A DNA stretch of 64,000 bases from Oscillospiraceae bacterium (GCA_025757845.1 CP107211.1:2790001-2854000); one strand, 5' to 3'; shown: positions 31,707 through 40,843, counted from the stretch's first letter. Made by a program: numbers and translations. The notes: generated from the letters alone by a model not told the origin.

Positions 31707-34703
31707 ATGACGAACAAGAAATTCAAAAAAGCCGCCATGGCTCTGGCCCTGACCGCCTGTGTGGCAGCCACCCCTCTGGCCGCCAACGCTGAGACCCCTG
31801 AAAACGCAGCCGACGTACAGGCTCCTGCTGCCGTTGATCATACCGAGGCCGACACGCAGGAAGCCCCGGAAGCCGAACTGCCTGCAGAGGAAGAGCCGGA
31901 AGCTCAGCCCGCTGCGCAGCCTGCCGCTCCGGAAGCAACCCCCATCGCAGTGGAACTGCCCACCGCAGAGAAAACTCCCGAGGAGGAGGAAGCCACCGAG
32001 GAAAAGGCAGAGGCTCCTGAGGAGAATGCTGTGGTGGAGAAGGAGACCCCTGCGAAGGTCGCCCCCACTGAGGACGCCGTAGTGGAAAAGGAGACCCCTG
32101 TGGAGGTCGCCCCTGCCCCTGCGAAGGTCGCCTCTGCCCCTGCGAAGGCGGACGTAGACACCCCGATTGAGAACCCGGATGCGGACATCCTGATCGAGGA
32201 CCCGGATGCAGGCATCGCCACCATGGACGGCGCGGAGAAAGAGGTCAGCAAGGACGAGGCCAAGATCGGTGAAACCAGCTACGGCACCCTACAGGGTGCT
32301 ATTGACAGTGCCAAGGATGGCGACGAGGTCGTCCTGCAGAAGAACCACAAGGGCAATATCAAAATTGCCGAGTGGATCAAACTGAACCTGAATGGCAAGA
32401 AGATCGAAGGCAACGTGGAGGTGGACCTGCCCAAGAAGCAGGACGACACCGCCACCAGCCAGGACGGCGAGACTGCCGTTGCGAAGAAGGTAGAGATCAC
32501 TGGTGGTACCATCACCGGCGGCACCGACAGCGGCGTGAAGATCATCGGTGCAGACGTCGAACTGAAAGATGTGACCATCACCGGTAATAAGGGCACCTAT
32601 GGCGGCGGCGTTTCCATCGACCAGAAGAGCAACGTCACCTTCACGGACTGCACCATTACCGGAAACGAAGCTGTCCGCAATGGCGGCGGCATCTACGCAA
32701 AGGATGGCAGCACCGTCACTGTGAACGGCGGCTCCATCAGCGGCAACAGTGCAGCCGGAACCAACCGGAACACCTCTGGCGGCGGCGGTATCTATGCCGA
32801 GGGCGGTTCGACCGTTGACCTGAACGACACCACCATTGCCAACAACCACGTTACCGGCAATTACGGTAGCGGCGGCGGTGTGCGGGTCAATAACGGCACG
32901 CTGTCTGCTGATCACGTCAAGATCCTTGAAAACACCACCAACAGTAACGGCGGCGGCATCTCTGTGAAGGACAGCGTGCTGACTGTCACCGATTCCGAGA
33001 TCCGCAACAATGTGGCCGGCGGCTCGAATGGCGGCGGCGTGGAGATCATCGGAAGCACAACCGACAACAAGGAACACACCATCATCAATACCGAGATCAC
33101 CGGCAACTGTGCGGAAGAACGCGGCGGCGGTGTGTATGTGGAGCAGGCCAGCATCACCATTAAGGATTCCACGCTGGATAATAATCATGCCAAGCACACC
33201 GACGGTTCTCAGGCATCCTCGGAAGGCGGCGGTCTGAGCGTCAGAGGCGGCAAGGATGTCACCCTCGACAACACCAAGGTCACCAACAACAGCGCCAAGG
33301 ACGGCGGCGGCATCTGGGTTCGTGATGACGTTGATACCAATGTCACCATCAAAAACAACTGCAAGATCACCGGCAACAAGTCCGTCTACGCTGGCGGCGG
33401 CGTCATGATCCGGCAGGATAACAACAAAAAAATCGGCATCTCGATTGAGAATTCCACCATTGAGAACAACAGTGCTGCCAATGGCGGCGGCATCTATCTC
33501 ATCCGGAAGGCTCATCTGGACCTGAAGAACACCTCGGTCTCCAATAATAATGCCGTTTATGGTGGTGCGCTCTTCCTTACACAGGGTGCTTCCGTCAGTT
33601 CCTCTGAGAAAACCACCATGAACAACAATAACACCACCCTTGGCGGCGGTTCTCTGTGGGTCGAGAGTGGTTCTTCTGCAGAACTGTTTGACACCGACCT
33701 TTCCCACAATACCGCTACAAAATATGGCGGTGCTGTTTATGTATCTGCCAACTCCAAGGCCACTCTCACGAAAGTAACCCTTTCTGACAACCACGCTGCC
33801 ACAGGCGGCGCACTGTTCCTGTTCTCGAACAGTCATGCTACGCTGAACAACACGCAGTTCACTGAGAATACGGCCACCAACGGCGGCGGCATCTACATTT
33901 GGGACGCCACCAGCTCTGTTACCGCCAACTCCGGCACTGCACTGACCAACAACAGCGCTAATAAGGGCGGTGCCATCTACAACGGCGGTACTCTGACGCT
34001 GGCTGACGGCACCACCGTCGCGGGCAACTCTGCAGACGTTGGCGGCGGCCTGTACTCCACCAACAACGCGACCATCAGCACCGGCTGTACTTTTGCCAAC
34101 AACACAGCCACCGAGCAGGCAGCAGACATCTACATCACCGGCAAGGGCAGCACCCTGACCCTCACCAAGGTGGGCGACGACTGGATGCTGGACGACTGCG
34201 GCCACAAGATCACCGGCTGGTTCCTGGATGGGCTGGACGCCCGTTGGGATGCCGATGGCAAGGGTGAACATGTGACCAACCTGGACGATTTCAAGGCCGA
34301 CGGCTATGCCGTCACCAAGAACGAGGATGGCTCCTACATCATTACCATCCTGGACGAGAACGCCACCCTGGCCCTCAAGGCTGCCCACAACGTGACCCCC
34401 AAGCCCACCCCGGACCCGGATCCGGAACCCACGCCCGATCCTGACACCCCGGACACCCCCGTCAGCCCGGAAGACCCCACCACGCCTCCCGTGCAGGACG
34501 TCACTCCGGACGAAGCCGAGACGCCCGTGAACCCGGAGAACCCCGCCAATCCTTCTGTGCAGGATGCTACCCCCGACAGCACCGTGGCCGCCCTGCCCAA
34601 GACCGGCGTGAACTGGTTCACCGCTCTGGCCATGGCCCTGAGCGGCATGGCCCTCACCGTAGCCGGTGCGTTCACCAGCCTGTTTGCCAAGAGCAAGCAC
34701 TAA
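31707..34703 (+). CDS. LPXTG surface protein 3, right-handed beta-helix adhesin with GGGI repeats
   Basis: 998 aa. The signal peptide is identical to that of LPXTG protein 2. Residues 35-175 are an Ala/Pro/Glu stalk with repeated VVEKETPxxVAP units. Residues 190-830 are a right-handed beta-helix with more than twelve repeats of the form NNxxxxxGGGIYxxxxS (GGGVSIDQ, GGGIYAKDG, GGGVYVEQA, GGALFLTQG), close to Pmp/autotransporter-type passenger repeats. Then comes a short globular piece (CGHKITGWFLDGLDARW), a Pro-rich stalk and LPKTG-helix-KSKH. It is wall-anchored; adhesion or glycan binding is inferred from the fold. AAAGGAG precedes the ATG. Confidence 0.88.
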   Translation: MTNKKFKKAAMALALTACVAATPLAANAETPENAADVQAPAAVDHTEADTQEAPEAELPAEEEPEAQPAAQPAAPEATPIAVELPTAEKTPEEEEATEEKAEAPEENAVVEKETPAKVAPTEDAVVEKETPVEVAPAPAKVASAPAKADVDTPIENPDADILIEDPDAGIATMDGAEKEVSKDEAKIGETSYGTLQGAIDSAKDGDEVVLQKNHKGNIKIAEWIKLNLNGKKIEGNVEVDLPKKQDDTATSQDGETAVAKKVEITGGTITGGTDSGVKIIGADVELKDVTITGNKGTYGGGVSIDQKSNVTFTDCTITGNEAVRNGGGIYAKDGSTVTVNGGSISGNSAAGTNRNTSGGGGIYAEGGSTVDLNDTTIANNHVTGNYGSGGGVRVNNGTLSADHVKILENTTNSNGGGISVKDSVLTVTDSEIRNNVAGGSNGGGVEIIGSTTDNKEHTIINTEITGNCAEERGGGVYVEQASITIKDSTLDNNHAKHTDGSQASSEGGGLSVRGGKDVTLDNTKVTNNSAKDGGGIWVRDDVDTNVTIKNNCKITGNKSVYAGGGVMIRQDNNKKIGISIENSTIENNSAANGGGIYLIRKAHLDLKNTSVSNNNAVYGGALFLTQGASVSSSEKTTMNNNNTTLGGGSLWVESGSSAELFDTDLSHNTATKYGGAVYVSANSKATLTKVTLSDNHAATGGALFLFSNSHATLNNTQFTENTATNGGGIYIWDATSSVTANSGTALTNNSANKGGAIYNGGTLTLADGTTVAGNSADVGGGLYSTNNATISTGCTFANNTATEQAADIYITGKGSTLTLTKVGDDWMLDDCGHKITGWFLDGLDARWDADGKGEHVTNLDDFKADGYAVTKNEDGSYIITILDENATLALKAAHNVTPKPTPDPDPEPTPDPDTPDTPVSPEDPTTPPVQDVTPDEAETPVNPENPANPSVQDATPDSTVAALPKTGVNWFTALAMALSGMALTVAGAFTSLFAKSKH

Positions 34704-34750
34704 AAGCCAACCCCCAGTGAGCCGTAAAAAGCTCGCTGTTCCTCGCACAC

Positions 34751-34792
34751 AACAACAATGCCCCCGGAGAGTTCTCCGGGGGCATTGTTGTT
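34751..34792. terminator. bidirectional terminator between LPXTG gene 3 and the flippase
   Basis: A perfect 20-bp stem (34751-34770 with 34773-34792), core AATGCCCCCGGAGA / TCTCCGGGGGCATT. It is a third, diverged copy of the LPXTG terminator, now symmetrical. Confidence 0.92.
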
Positions 34793-34803
34793 TCTATCGG
34801 TTT

Positions 34804-36288
34804 TTATTTTCTCAGCCAGCCGTCCACAGCGGCCACCAGCGCCTTGCCGCGGCGGCCCAGCAGACGGGGCAGCAGAACGCGGGCCATGGCCCACACGCCT
34901 GCAAAGTTGATCAGGATGACCACTGCGGTGATCAGGCCGGTCCACAGGCCGTACAGCGGGGTCTCGGCCAGCAGCACAAAGGCCTCGAACACCAGCAGAC
35001 CCACGTTCAGCAGCACCCGGCCCGGATGCACATGCATATGGATCATGCGGTTTGCGTCGATGGAGCGCAGGGTGAACACCAGCGCCAGCCCCAGGAAGGA
35101 AGCGTAGGTGGCACCGATGGGGCCCCACCACTTGATGAAGAAGTAGTTCATGATGCAGTTGCTGATGGCACCGGCCATCATGGTGACCATGCTGCGGCTG
35201 GACTTTTTGGTCACCACATACACGCTGTTCATGAACTGGTTGAAGCAGCTGCAGGTGGAGGCCAGCACCAGGAAGGGCACAAAGTGCCAGGCGTAGTAGT
35301 AGTTGGACTTCATGATGTGCATCACCGGGCGGCACAGCCAGATGATGCCCGCCGCACAGCAGAACAGCACACTGGAATAGGTTCGGAAGATCTTGGTGAA
35401 GAACCGCGCCCGGCCCTCCTCCTCGGTGACAGCGGAAAGCTGCCAGGCGTCGTAGAAGATCAGGCCCAGCGTGGTAAGGATGGTGGGCAGAAAGTATCCG
35501 GTGGAAAGCAGGCCGCTCCAGGCGTTGCCGTCGTGGCCCCCCAGGCCGTCACACATCCGCCGCACAAAAAACAGGTCCGAGGCGTTAATGATCCAAAAGC
35601 TGATCTGGGCCGGGATCATGGGCAGCGAAAAATGCAGCATCTGCCGCCACAGCCCCCGGTTGACGCCCCGGAACTCCAGGTAGTTCCACAGTTTTCCGGT
35701 GATGCACAGGAACAAAACGCTGACAAAGTCGCCGCTGATGATGGCCAGCAGGTAGCCGTTGGCACCCCACTTGAAGCCCACCAGGTACAGCACATAGAAC
35801 GCCATGGTGGCCACGGTGCACAGCACGCCGTCCACGGCCACCAGCTTGTTCCACTGGCGACTGCGCACGAACTGGGTGCACAGGGTGCGCAGGCAGCTCA
35901 TGAGCACATAGAGGTAAATGAGCAGGCCGTACTGGGCCATGTCGGGCAGGAACCGTGCAATGGGCCAGCACAGGACCAGGATGCCAAAGCCGCCCAGAAT
36001 GGTGAGCAGGCCGTTGGTGAACACCTGCTTTTCGCTGTTGCCTTTGTCCAGACCAAAGCGGATGATGGCGTTGGACATGCCCATGGACACAAAGGGGATG
36101 AGCAGGTTCGCGTACTGGCTCAGGATCTTGGACAGGCCCAGATCCGAGATCTCGGCCATGGCGTAGGTCAGGAACGGCTGCACGATCAGCGTGAGCAGTT
36201 TGGACGAAAAGCTGGAAATGGCAAAGATGAGGGTGTTGCCGGCCAGTTTGGAGTATTTATCGCCGCCGGACTTTTTTTCGTTTTCCAA
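34804..36288 (-). CDS. polysaccharide flippase (Wzx/MOP superfamily), TTG start
   Basis: 494 aa with about 14 membrane helices. It opens with KYSKLAGNTLIFAISSFSSKLLTLIVQPFLTYAM, typical of the polysaccharide biosynthesis/MATE-like group, and has the charged loops of lipid-linked oligosaccharide flippases. It probably moves undecaprenyl-linked glycan units across the membrane. The likely start is TTG at 36288, ten bases behind AGGAGG. The open frame continues upstream into the YgjP gene, but that part has no signals. It is the last gene of the operon from 38327. No polymerase or ligase is nearby. Confidence 0.85.
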   Translation of the reverse strand: MENEKKSGGDKYSKLAGNTLIFAISSFSSKLLTLIVQPFLTYAMAEISDLGLSKILSQYANLLIPFVSMGMSNAIIRFGLDKGNSEKQVFTNGLLTILGGFGILVLCWPIARFLPDMAQYGLLIYLYVLMSCLRTLCTQFVRSRQWNKLVAVDGVLCTVATMAFYVLYLVGFKWGANGYLLAIISGDFVSVLFLCITGKLWNYLEFRGVNRGLWRQMLHFSLPMIPAQISFWIINASDLFFVRRMCDGLGGHDGNAWSGLLSTGYFLPTILTTLGLIFYDAWQLSAVTEEEGRARFFTKIFRTYSSVLFCCAAGIIWLCRPVMHIMKSNYYYAWHFVPFLVLASTCSCFNQFMNSVYVVTKKSSRSMVTMMAGAISNCIMNYFFIKWWGPIGATYASFLGLALVFTLRSIDANRMIHMHVHPGRVLLNVGLLVFEAFVLLAETPLYGLWTGLITAVVILINFAGVWAMARVLLPRLLGRRGKALVAAVDGWLRK

Positions 36289-36308
36289 GGGAAGTCTGCC
36301 TCCTGTTT

Positions 36309-36866
36309 CTACTTCTTCAATAGCTCCCGCCGGGCTTTCCAGTCCGGCAGCAGCTTTGCCACCTCGGCCCAGAACGCCGGGCTGTGGTTGGCCTGCAAAA
36401 AGTGGCAGTATTCGTGCACCACCACATAGATCTGCGCCGCAGGCGGCATATTGTACAGCTGCAGCGCAAAGGTGATCTGTTTTTTGCCGGGGCAGCAGAC
36501 GCCCCAGCGGGTGGTCATGCTGCGCACCTTGAGGGTGGGTTTCTGGCCGCCCAGCACCCCGGCAAAGGCCGGGTAGACCTGATCGCTCATGGCGGTAAAA
36601 CAGGCCAGTGCGGTCTCCTTGTCCGGCAGGTCGGCATTGTCGCGGGCCGCTTTTTCCATCACTTTCTGCCGGGTGTCGTGGATCCACTGTGCGTTCTTGC
36701 ACACAAAGGCGTCCGCCTGTTCCAGGCTGGTGCGCAGCGGGATGCTGACCATCACGGTGCCGTTGTCCCGTACCCGCAGATGCAGCTGTTTGATCTTTTT
36801 GCGGTACAGCTCGTACTGGATGCCGCCCGCGCTGCGCAGCTGGACTTCCGGTTTTTGTGCGGCCAC
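36309..36866 (-). CDS. YgjP-like (SprT/DUF45) zinc metallopeptidase, chromosomal copy
   Basis: About 185 aa. The zinc motif is VVHEYCHF (H151, E152, H155) with a third ligand in ANHSPAFW (H161). The family's RSMTTRWGVCCPGKKQITFALQL and YRKKIKQLHLRVRDNGTV segments are present. It is a cytosolic zincin of unknown substrate. The likely GTG start (36866) follows the EamA stop by one base (TGA-C-GTG), implying coupled translation; an ATG is not available before the domain. A more diverged relative lies in the restriction locus at 59911-60672. Confidence 0.82.
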   Translation of the reverse strand: MAAQKPEVQLRSAGGIQYELYRKKIKQLHLRVRDNGTVMVSIPLRTSLEQADAFVCKNAQWIHDTRQKVMEKAARDNADLPDKETALACFTAMSDQVYPAFAGVLGGQKPTLKVRSMTTRWGVCCPGKKQITFALQLYNMPPAAQIYVVVHEYCHFLQANHSPAFWAEVAKLLPDWKARRELLKK

Positions 36867-36867
36867 G

Positions 36868-37785
36868 TCAGGACGCACGCTCTGCCCGCTGCGGGGCCGG
36901 CAGCTGGGCCAGCACCACGGCGGCAAAGATCAGCACACAACCCACGCCTTCGCGCGGGGAAAGGCTCTGATGCAGCAGCACCCAGCCGCCCAGTGCGCTG
37001 AACACGCTTTCCAGACACATGATCAGGCTGCCCACGGCGGGGTTCATATCCCGCTGGCCCAAAATCTGCAGCGTGTAGGCCACGCCGCTGGACATCACGC
37101 CGCAGTACAGCAGGGGCACCGCGTTCACGGCAAATTCCGCCGGGGCCGGGTGCTCCAGCAGCAGCGCTGCCACCGAGCTTTCCACCGCCACCACAAAGAA
37201 CTGCCGCAGGCTCAGGCGCACGCCATCCATCTGCGGACCATAATGGTTCACCGCCATGATCTGGAAACTGAACAGCACGGCGCACAGCAGCAGCACCATG
37301 TCGCTGCGTTCCACGCCGCCAAAGCCGTTCTGCATGCACAGCAGATACAGCCCGCACACCGCGATGGCCACGCTGAGCCACAGCTGGGGGCTGCCGCGGC
37401 GGCCCAGTGCCAGCCCGAAGATGGGCACCAGCACCACATACATCGCCGTGAGGAAGCCGGCTTTGGCCGTGGAGGGGTTCAATGTCAGGCCGAACTGCTG
37501 GGCAGCCGACGCCACAAACAGCAGCGTGCCGCACACCAGGCTGGCCCGGCGCAGGCAGCGGCGCTCCTCCGGCGTTTTCGGTGCCCCAGTGGTGCCGGTG
37601 CTGCGCTGACGCACCAGGTCAAACACCTTGACCGTGGGCAGCAGCACCAGCACCGCCAGCCAGCTGCGCCCGGCCAGAAAGCTGCAGGCTCCCATGCCGG
37701 AACCGGCGCTCTGGGCCACGAAGGCCGTGCCCCAGATAAACGCGCACAGCAGCAGCAAAAGCGAATTCTTGCGTTGTGTATTCAT
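36868..37785 (-). CDS. EamA/DMT-family transporter
   Basis: 305 aa with ten membrane helices in two EamA repeats. It starts with LLLLLCAFIWGTAFVAQSAG and the second repeat holds GVAYTLQILGQRDMNPAVGSLIMCLESVFSALGG. DMT exporters move metabolites or amino acids; the substrate is unknown. The ATG overlaps the stop of the lipoprotein gene by one base (TGATG), so the two are translationally coupled. Confidence 0.9.
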   Translation of the reverse strand: MNTQRKNSLLLLLCAFIWGTAFVAQSAGSGMGACSFLAGRSWLAVLVLLPTVKVFDLVRQRSTGTTGAPKTPEERRCLRRASLVCGTLLFVASAAQQFGLTLNPSTAKAGFLTAMYVVLVPIFGLALGRRGSPQLWLSVAIAVCGLYLLCMQNGFGGVERSDMVLLLCAVLFSFQIMAVNHYGPQMDGVRLSLRQFFVVAVESSVAALLLEHPAPAEFAVNAVPLLYCGVMSSGVAYTLQILGQRDMNPAVGSLIMCLESVFSALGGWVLLHQSLSPREGVGCVLIFAAVVLAQLPAPQRAERAS

Positions 37786-38327
37786 CAGCCGACGCCCTCC
37801 ACCTTGAGCAGACCGTAGAGGTAGTAACGGCTGGAATCATAGGAGATGGTCATGCGGTAGATGGCCGCCGGGTCCAGCCCGGAGATGGTGCAGGTGTAGT
37901 CGGTGCCGTCGGTCTTGATGTAGTAGGTGCTGTCCGGCACATACTCCACGCCGCCGTCTACCTTTTTCCACAGCGCCACCTTGAATTTCTGGGTACCCTC
38001 GGCGGTGCCGCAGGCCATGACGGTCAGCGTGCCGGTGGGTGCCGCAAAATAGTTGGTCTGGCGGCTCCAGATGCCGTTGAACACGGCGTACAGGGTGCCG
38101 TCCACCATGGCAGTGTCAAACTTTGCCGAAGCGTCCGCAATGCCCTGAATGATCAGCGGATCTGCGGTAGCGTCCGCCCAGCGGGTGGTGTCCTCTTCCT
38201 GCACCTCGCCGGAGCTGCCGGAGATCTTCTGGGCCACACCGCGCAGTGCGTCCTTGCAGCCGGTCAGACCGGCCACCAGCAGAGCGGCGGCCAGCACAAC
38301 GGCCAAAAAGCGTTTTTTCGTTTTCAT
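37785..38327 (-). CDS. predicted lipoprotein, unknown function
   Basis: 180 aa. Signal peptide MKTKKRFLAVVLAAALLVAG with lipobox LTGC gives lipidation at Cys24. The mature part begins acidic and then forms a compact beta-rich domain (YAVFNGIWSRQTNYF, TYYIKTDGTDYTCTISGLDP, IYRMTISYDSSRYYLYG) with no recognised family. It should be anchored on the outer face of the membrane. GAGGAAACG precedes the ATG. It is first in the operon lipoprotein-EamA-YgjP-flippase. Confidence 0.8.
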   Translation of the reverse strand: MKTKKRFLAVVLAAALLVAGLTGCKDALRGVAQKISGSSGEVQEEDTTRWADATADPLIIQGIADASAKFDTAMVDGTLYAVFNGIWSRQTNYFAAPTGTLTVMACGTAEGTQKFKVALWKKVDGGVEYVPDSTYYIKTDGTDYTCTISGLDPAAIYRMTISYDSSRYYLYGLLKVEGVG

Positions 38328-38403
38328 AAACGTTTCCTCAACCTGTCAAAGGGTTTGATGTTCCTGTTTTTTCGGGTTCCGGCAGGGCCGGGTCTATCTG
38401 TAT

Positions 38404-38432
38404 AGTATACCGCATTTTGCAGCACCGCACAA
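38404..38432 (-). promoter_or_regulatory. promoter of the lipoprotein-EamA-YgjP-flippase operon
   Basis: TTGTGC (38427-38432), 17-bp spacer and TATACT (38404-38409) on the minus strand. Confidence 0.7.
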
Positions 38433-38470
38433 GAGAGCCGCCCGGCTTTTGCGCGCGCTGCCGCCTGATT

Positions 38471-39763
38471 TCATGCAGTTTCTTTGCCGTCGGCAGCCGC
38501 CAGCGCCCCACACTCGGCAGCGGCGAGGGAAGTCTGCTCCGGCCCGAACAACGAACCGTACCGGTACAGGGCCCAGCCCCCGGCTCCCTGCTCCCGCAGA
38601 AAGCCCACCTGGTCGGCCAGCGCACGGCCGGTGCTCCAGCCCGACAGGCTGTTTTCGTTGCTGCCGCCGTCGCCCACTCCCACACGGTAGGCTCCCAGCC
38701 CGAAATACAGGGCCACGTCCGCCGCGCGGGGATAGGCCAGCCATGCGGGCACGATATTTTCAAAGGCAAAGCGGGTGCTGCCGTTGTGCAGGGCAAAGCC
38801 CTGCCCCCAGTACACCTGCGGGCACAGATAATCGACCACCGCATCCCCGCCGCCGGACGCCAGCCAGCCGGTCACATCGCTGTACTGCTGGTTTTCGTCG
38901 TTGTCCGGGTTGCCCTGGGGGCTGATGCCGAACCGCAGGGTGGGGTCCGCCGCTTTCACCGTGTCGTGCACGGCCCGCACCAGCGCGGTCACGTTCTCCC
39001 GCCGCCACGCGGCAAGATTTCCCGCCCCGGACGCCGCAAACTGCGCCGCGTCGATGCTCTCATCGGTGGTAGGGTAGAAGTAATCGTCAAAGTGGATGCC
39101 GTCCACCGCGTAGTTCTGCACCAGCTCGGACACGCCCTGCACCACATAGTCAGCGGCGGCAGGCTCGGCGGGGTTCAGGTAAAGGCCTCCGTCCACCGTG
39201 CATACCCACTCCGGGTGGGTGTTGGCCAGATTGCTGTCCGCAAGGTTCGGCGGCATGGCCACCGAGGAGCGCAGGCGGTAGGGGTTGACCCACGCTTCCA
39301 CCGAGATGCCCCGGGTGTGGGCTTCCTGCAGCAGCACGTCCAGCGGGTCAAAGCCGGGGTCCTTGCCCTGCACCCCGGTGCATAGATGGCTCCACGGAAA
39401 CAGACTGCTGCGGTACAGCGCATCCCCGAAGGGGCGCACCTGGGCCAGCACTGTGTTCAGCCCCAGTCCGGTACAGTTGTCCAGCAGCTGCACCACTCCG
39501 GCGCGGAAGGCATCCTCCGTGGAAAAGTCCATGGCGGCCCATTCCAGATAGCTCACCCACACGGCCCGCCACTCCCCGGCCGGCAGCGCCGGGTTGGGGT
39601 CTGCCGGGGGTGCTGGGGTGCTGTCGGCGGCCGCAGGGGAAGTGCCCCGGCGCAGGGCCAGCCCTGCTGCGGCACACACAGCCGCCCCGGCCCCCAGCAG
39701 AAAGGTGCGCCGCCCCATGCGGCGGTTTTTGCGTCCTGTCTTTTTCCGGCTGCGCCGGGTCAC
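38471..39763 (-). CDS. GHL10/YngK-type glycosidase with a twin-arginine-like leader
   Basis: 430 aa. The leader has a basic start and RRMGRRTFLLGAGAAVCAAAGLAL, a possible Tat or Sec signal. Residues 62-400 are a TIM-barrel of the glycosyl hydrolase-like 10 family: EWRAVWVSYLEW, GLNTVLAQVRPFGDALYRS, GISVEAWVNPYRL, VDGIHFDDYFYPTT and FGISPQGN. Members act on peptidoglycan or extracellular glycans; the substrate here is unknown. The GTG start overlaps the upstream stop (GTGA) and sits seven bases behind AGGAGG, so it is translationally coupled to the membrane gene. Confidence 0.88.
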   Translation of the reverse strand: MTRRSRKKTGRKNRRMGRRTFLLGAGAAVCAAAGLALRRGTSPAAADSTPAPPADPNPALPAGEWRAVWVSYLEWAAMDFSTEDAFRAGVVQLLDNCTGLGLNTVLAQVRPFGDALYRSSLFPWSHLCTGVQGKDPGFDPLDVLLQEAHTRGISVEAWVNPYRLRSSVAMPPNLADSNLANTHPEWVCTVDGGLYLNPAEPAAADYVVQGVSELVQNYAVDGIHFDDYFYPTTDESIDAAQFAASGAGNLAAWRRENVTALVRAVHDTVKAADPTLRFGISPQGNPDNDENQQYSDVTGWLASGGGDAVVDYLCPQVYWGQGFALHNGSTRFAFENIVPAWLAYPRAADVALYFGLGAYRVGVGDGGSNENSLSGWSTGRALADQVGFLREQGAGGWALYRYGSLFGPEQTSLAAAECGALAAADGKETA

Positions 39764-40260
39764 AGCTCTTCCTCCTGCAATTTATACAGGGTCAGCGCCG
39801 CCCAGCCGCGGGCACAGGCCAGCAGCACGAACAGCAGATTGGTCCAGAAGGCAAGCCCGGCCATGCCCGCATAGCGGGTGAGCAGCCAGAACACCGTGCG
39901 CAGCACCTCTGCCGCGCACACCAGCTGCAGCTGCCGCTGAATGGGCTTGCCGCGGCTGTACTCGATGCCCAGCAGGGCAGGCCACACCAGTGCCGAGCAC
40001 AGGTCGCCCGCCCAGCCGCCGGCTGCCAGCTTGCTGAGCATCAGCAGCACGAACACCAGCGTGTAATTGCGCTTTTCGGCCGCCGGGGCACCCTTTTGTG
40101 CTGCCAGAAACAGTGCCGCGATGCCGGTCAGGCAGAACGCCACCAGTTCCAGCGCTGAAAAGTCCATGCCGCCCAGCACGGCAAAGCCGCCCAGCATGGA
40201 AACCGCCGCTGCGGCCAGCAGAAAGAAGTACCAGGTCTTGCGTGTGAATTTGAGCTTCAT
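39760..40260 (-). CDS. four-helix membrane protein, unknown
   Basis: 166 aa with about five hydrophobic segments (residues 11-28, 37-53, 67-84, 85-100 and 135-155). No family is recognised. GGAGG lies six bases before the ATG at 40260. Its stop overlaps the GTG of the GHL10-type glycosidase, so the two proteins are made together; a role as partner or anchor for the glycosidase is possible but unsupported. Confidence 0.72.
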   Translation of the reverse strand: MKLKFTRKTWYFFLLAAAAVSMLGGFAVLGGMDFSALELVAFCLTGIAALFLAAQKGAPAAEKRNYTLVFVLLMLSKLAAGGWAGDLCSALVWPALLGIEYSRGKPIQRQLQLVCAAEVLRTVFWLLTRYAGMAGLAFWTNLLFVLLACARGWAALTLYKLQEEEL

Positions 40261-40323
40261 TGCGTTCCTCCCGCCCGGTGCAGCGTGCAGCGGGCCTGCT
40301 GAATTTTTCAAAGAATTAAAAAT

Positions 40324-40358
40324 ATTATAGCACAAAACCGCGCAGGTTGTGTTACAAT
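40324..40358. promoter_or_regulatory. divergent extended -10 promoters
   Basis: Minus strand: TGC-TATAAT (-10 at 40324-40329) for the membrane protein-glycosidase pair. Plus strand: TGT-TACAAT (-10 at 40353-40358) for the 139-aa protein. Both have TGN extensions and poor -35 boxes. Confidence 0.55.
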
Positions 40359-40384
40359 AAGGAAAACTATTCCGGAGGTTTTCC

Positions 40385-40804
40385 ATGAACGCTGTTGTTT
40401 CCATCGTCCTGCTGGCCGCCGTGCTGGGCGTGATCGTGTTTCTGCTCTCCCGGCGGGAAAACGGCCGCCGCAGTCAGTACGGCCCGGCCGGGCTGTCCGA
40501 GTTCCGCACCGACCTTGCACTGGACGAGTGCTTCGACCGGCTGGACGAACACAACGACTCCGACGTGTTCGTCTACGACTGCCGCCGGGAGCGGGACGGC
40601 GGCTTTTTGCTGCACCTGACCCTGCACCAGCCCACCCAGCAGCCGCTGGACACCCTGTACACCCTGCGGCTGGACCCCGGCCGCCAGACCGTGGTCACCC
40701 TGATCTTCATCCGGGAGGCCTTTGGCTACAAGGAGCCGCTGTTCCCGCAGGAGATGCTGGACGAATTTATGGTCCAGAAGCTGGACGCCCACCGCACCCG
40801 GTGA
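40385..40804 (+). CDS. 139-aa single-pass membrane protein, unknown
   Basis: One N-terminal membrane helix (VVSIVLLAAVLGVIVFLL, residues 4-21) is followed by a basic linker and a soluble alpha/beta domain of about 100 residues (FRTDLALDECFDRLDEHNDSDVFVYDC, TLRLDPGRQTVVTLIFIREAFGYKEPLF). No family is recognised. GGAGG precedes the ATG by eight bases. It ends 73 bp before tRNA-Met. Confidence 0.72.
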   Translation: MNAVVSIVLLAAVLGVIVFLLSRRENGRRSQYGPAGLSEFRTDLALDECFDRLDEHNDSDVFVYDCRRERDGGFLLHLTLHQPTQQPLDTLYTLRLDPGRQTVVTLIFIREAFGYKEPLFPQEMLDEFMVQKLDAHRTR

Positions 40805-40843
40805 TTTTTGCGGGCAAAGGGGCTTTTCATTTGCCGCAGAATT

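Larger units (their letters stand above)
31184..31809 (+). repeat. direct repeat copy 2: LPXTG end, terminator, promoter and next signal peptide
   Basis: A 626-bp near-identical copy of 26459-27095, now joining the end of LPXTG gene 2 to the start of gene 3. It lacks one 11-bp tandem unit. The 400-bp intergenic part 31307-31706 contains no other gene. Confidence 0.92.

Noticed and set aside
24000-34700. Internal repeats of the LPXTG genes as a CRISPR array
   Set aside because: The repeats are in coding frame, vary in sequence and spacing, and encode beta-helix or stalk units.
23681-34748. Large minus-strand frames opposite the three LPXTG genes
   Set aside because: They mirror the strongly biased Asp/Thr/Gly codons of the surface proteins. 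No promoter or ribosome site supports them.
36289-36702. N-terminal extension of the flippase
   Set aside because: It overlaps the YgjP-like gene in another frame, and the TTG at 36288 with AGGAGG gives the correct family start.
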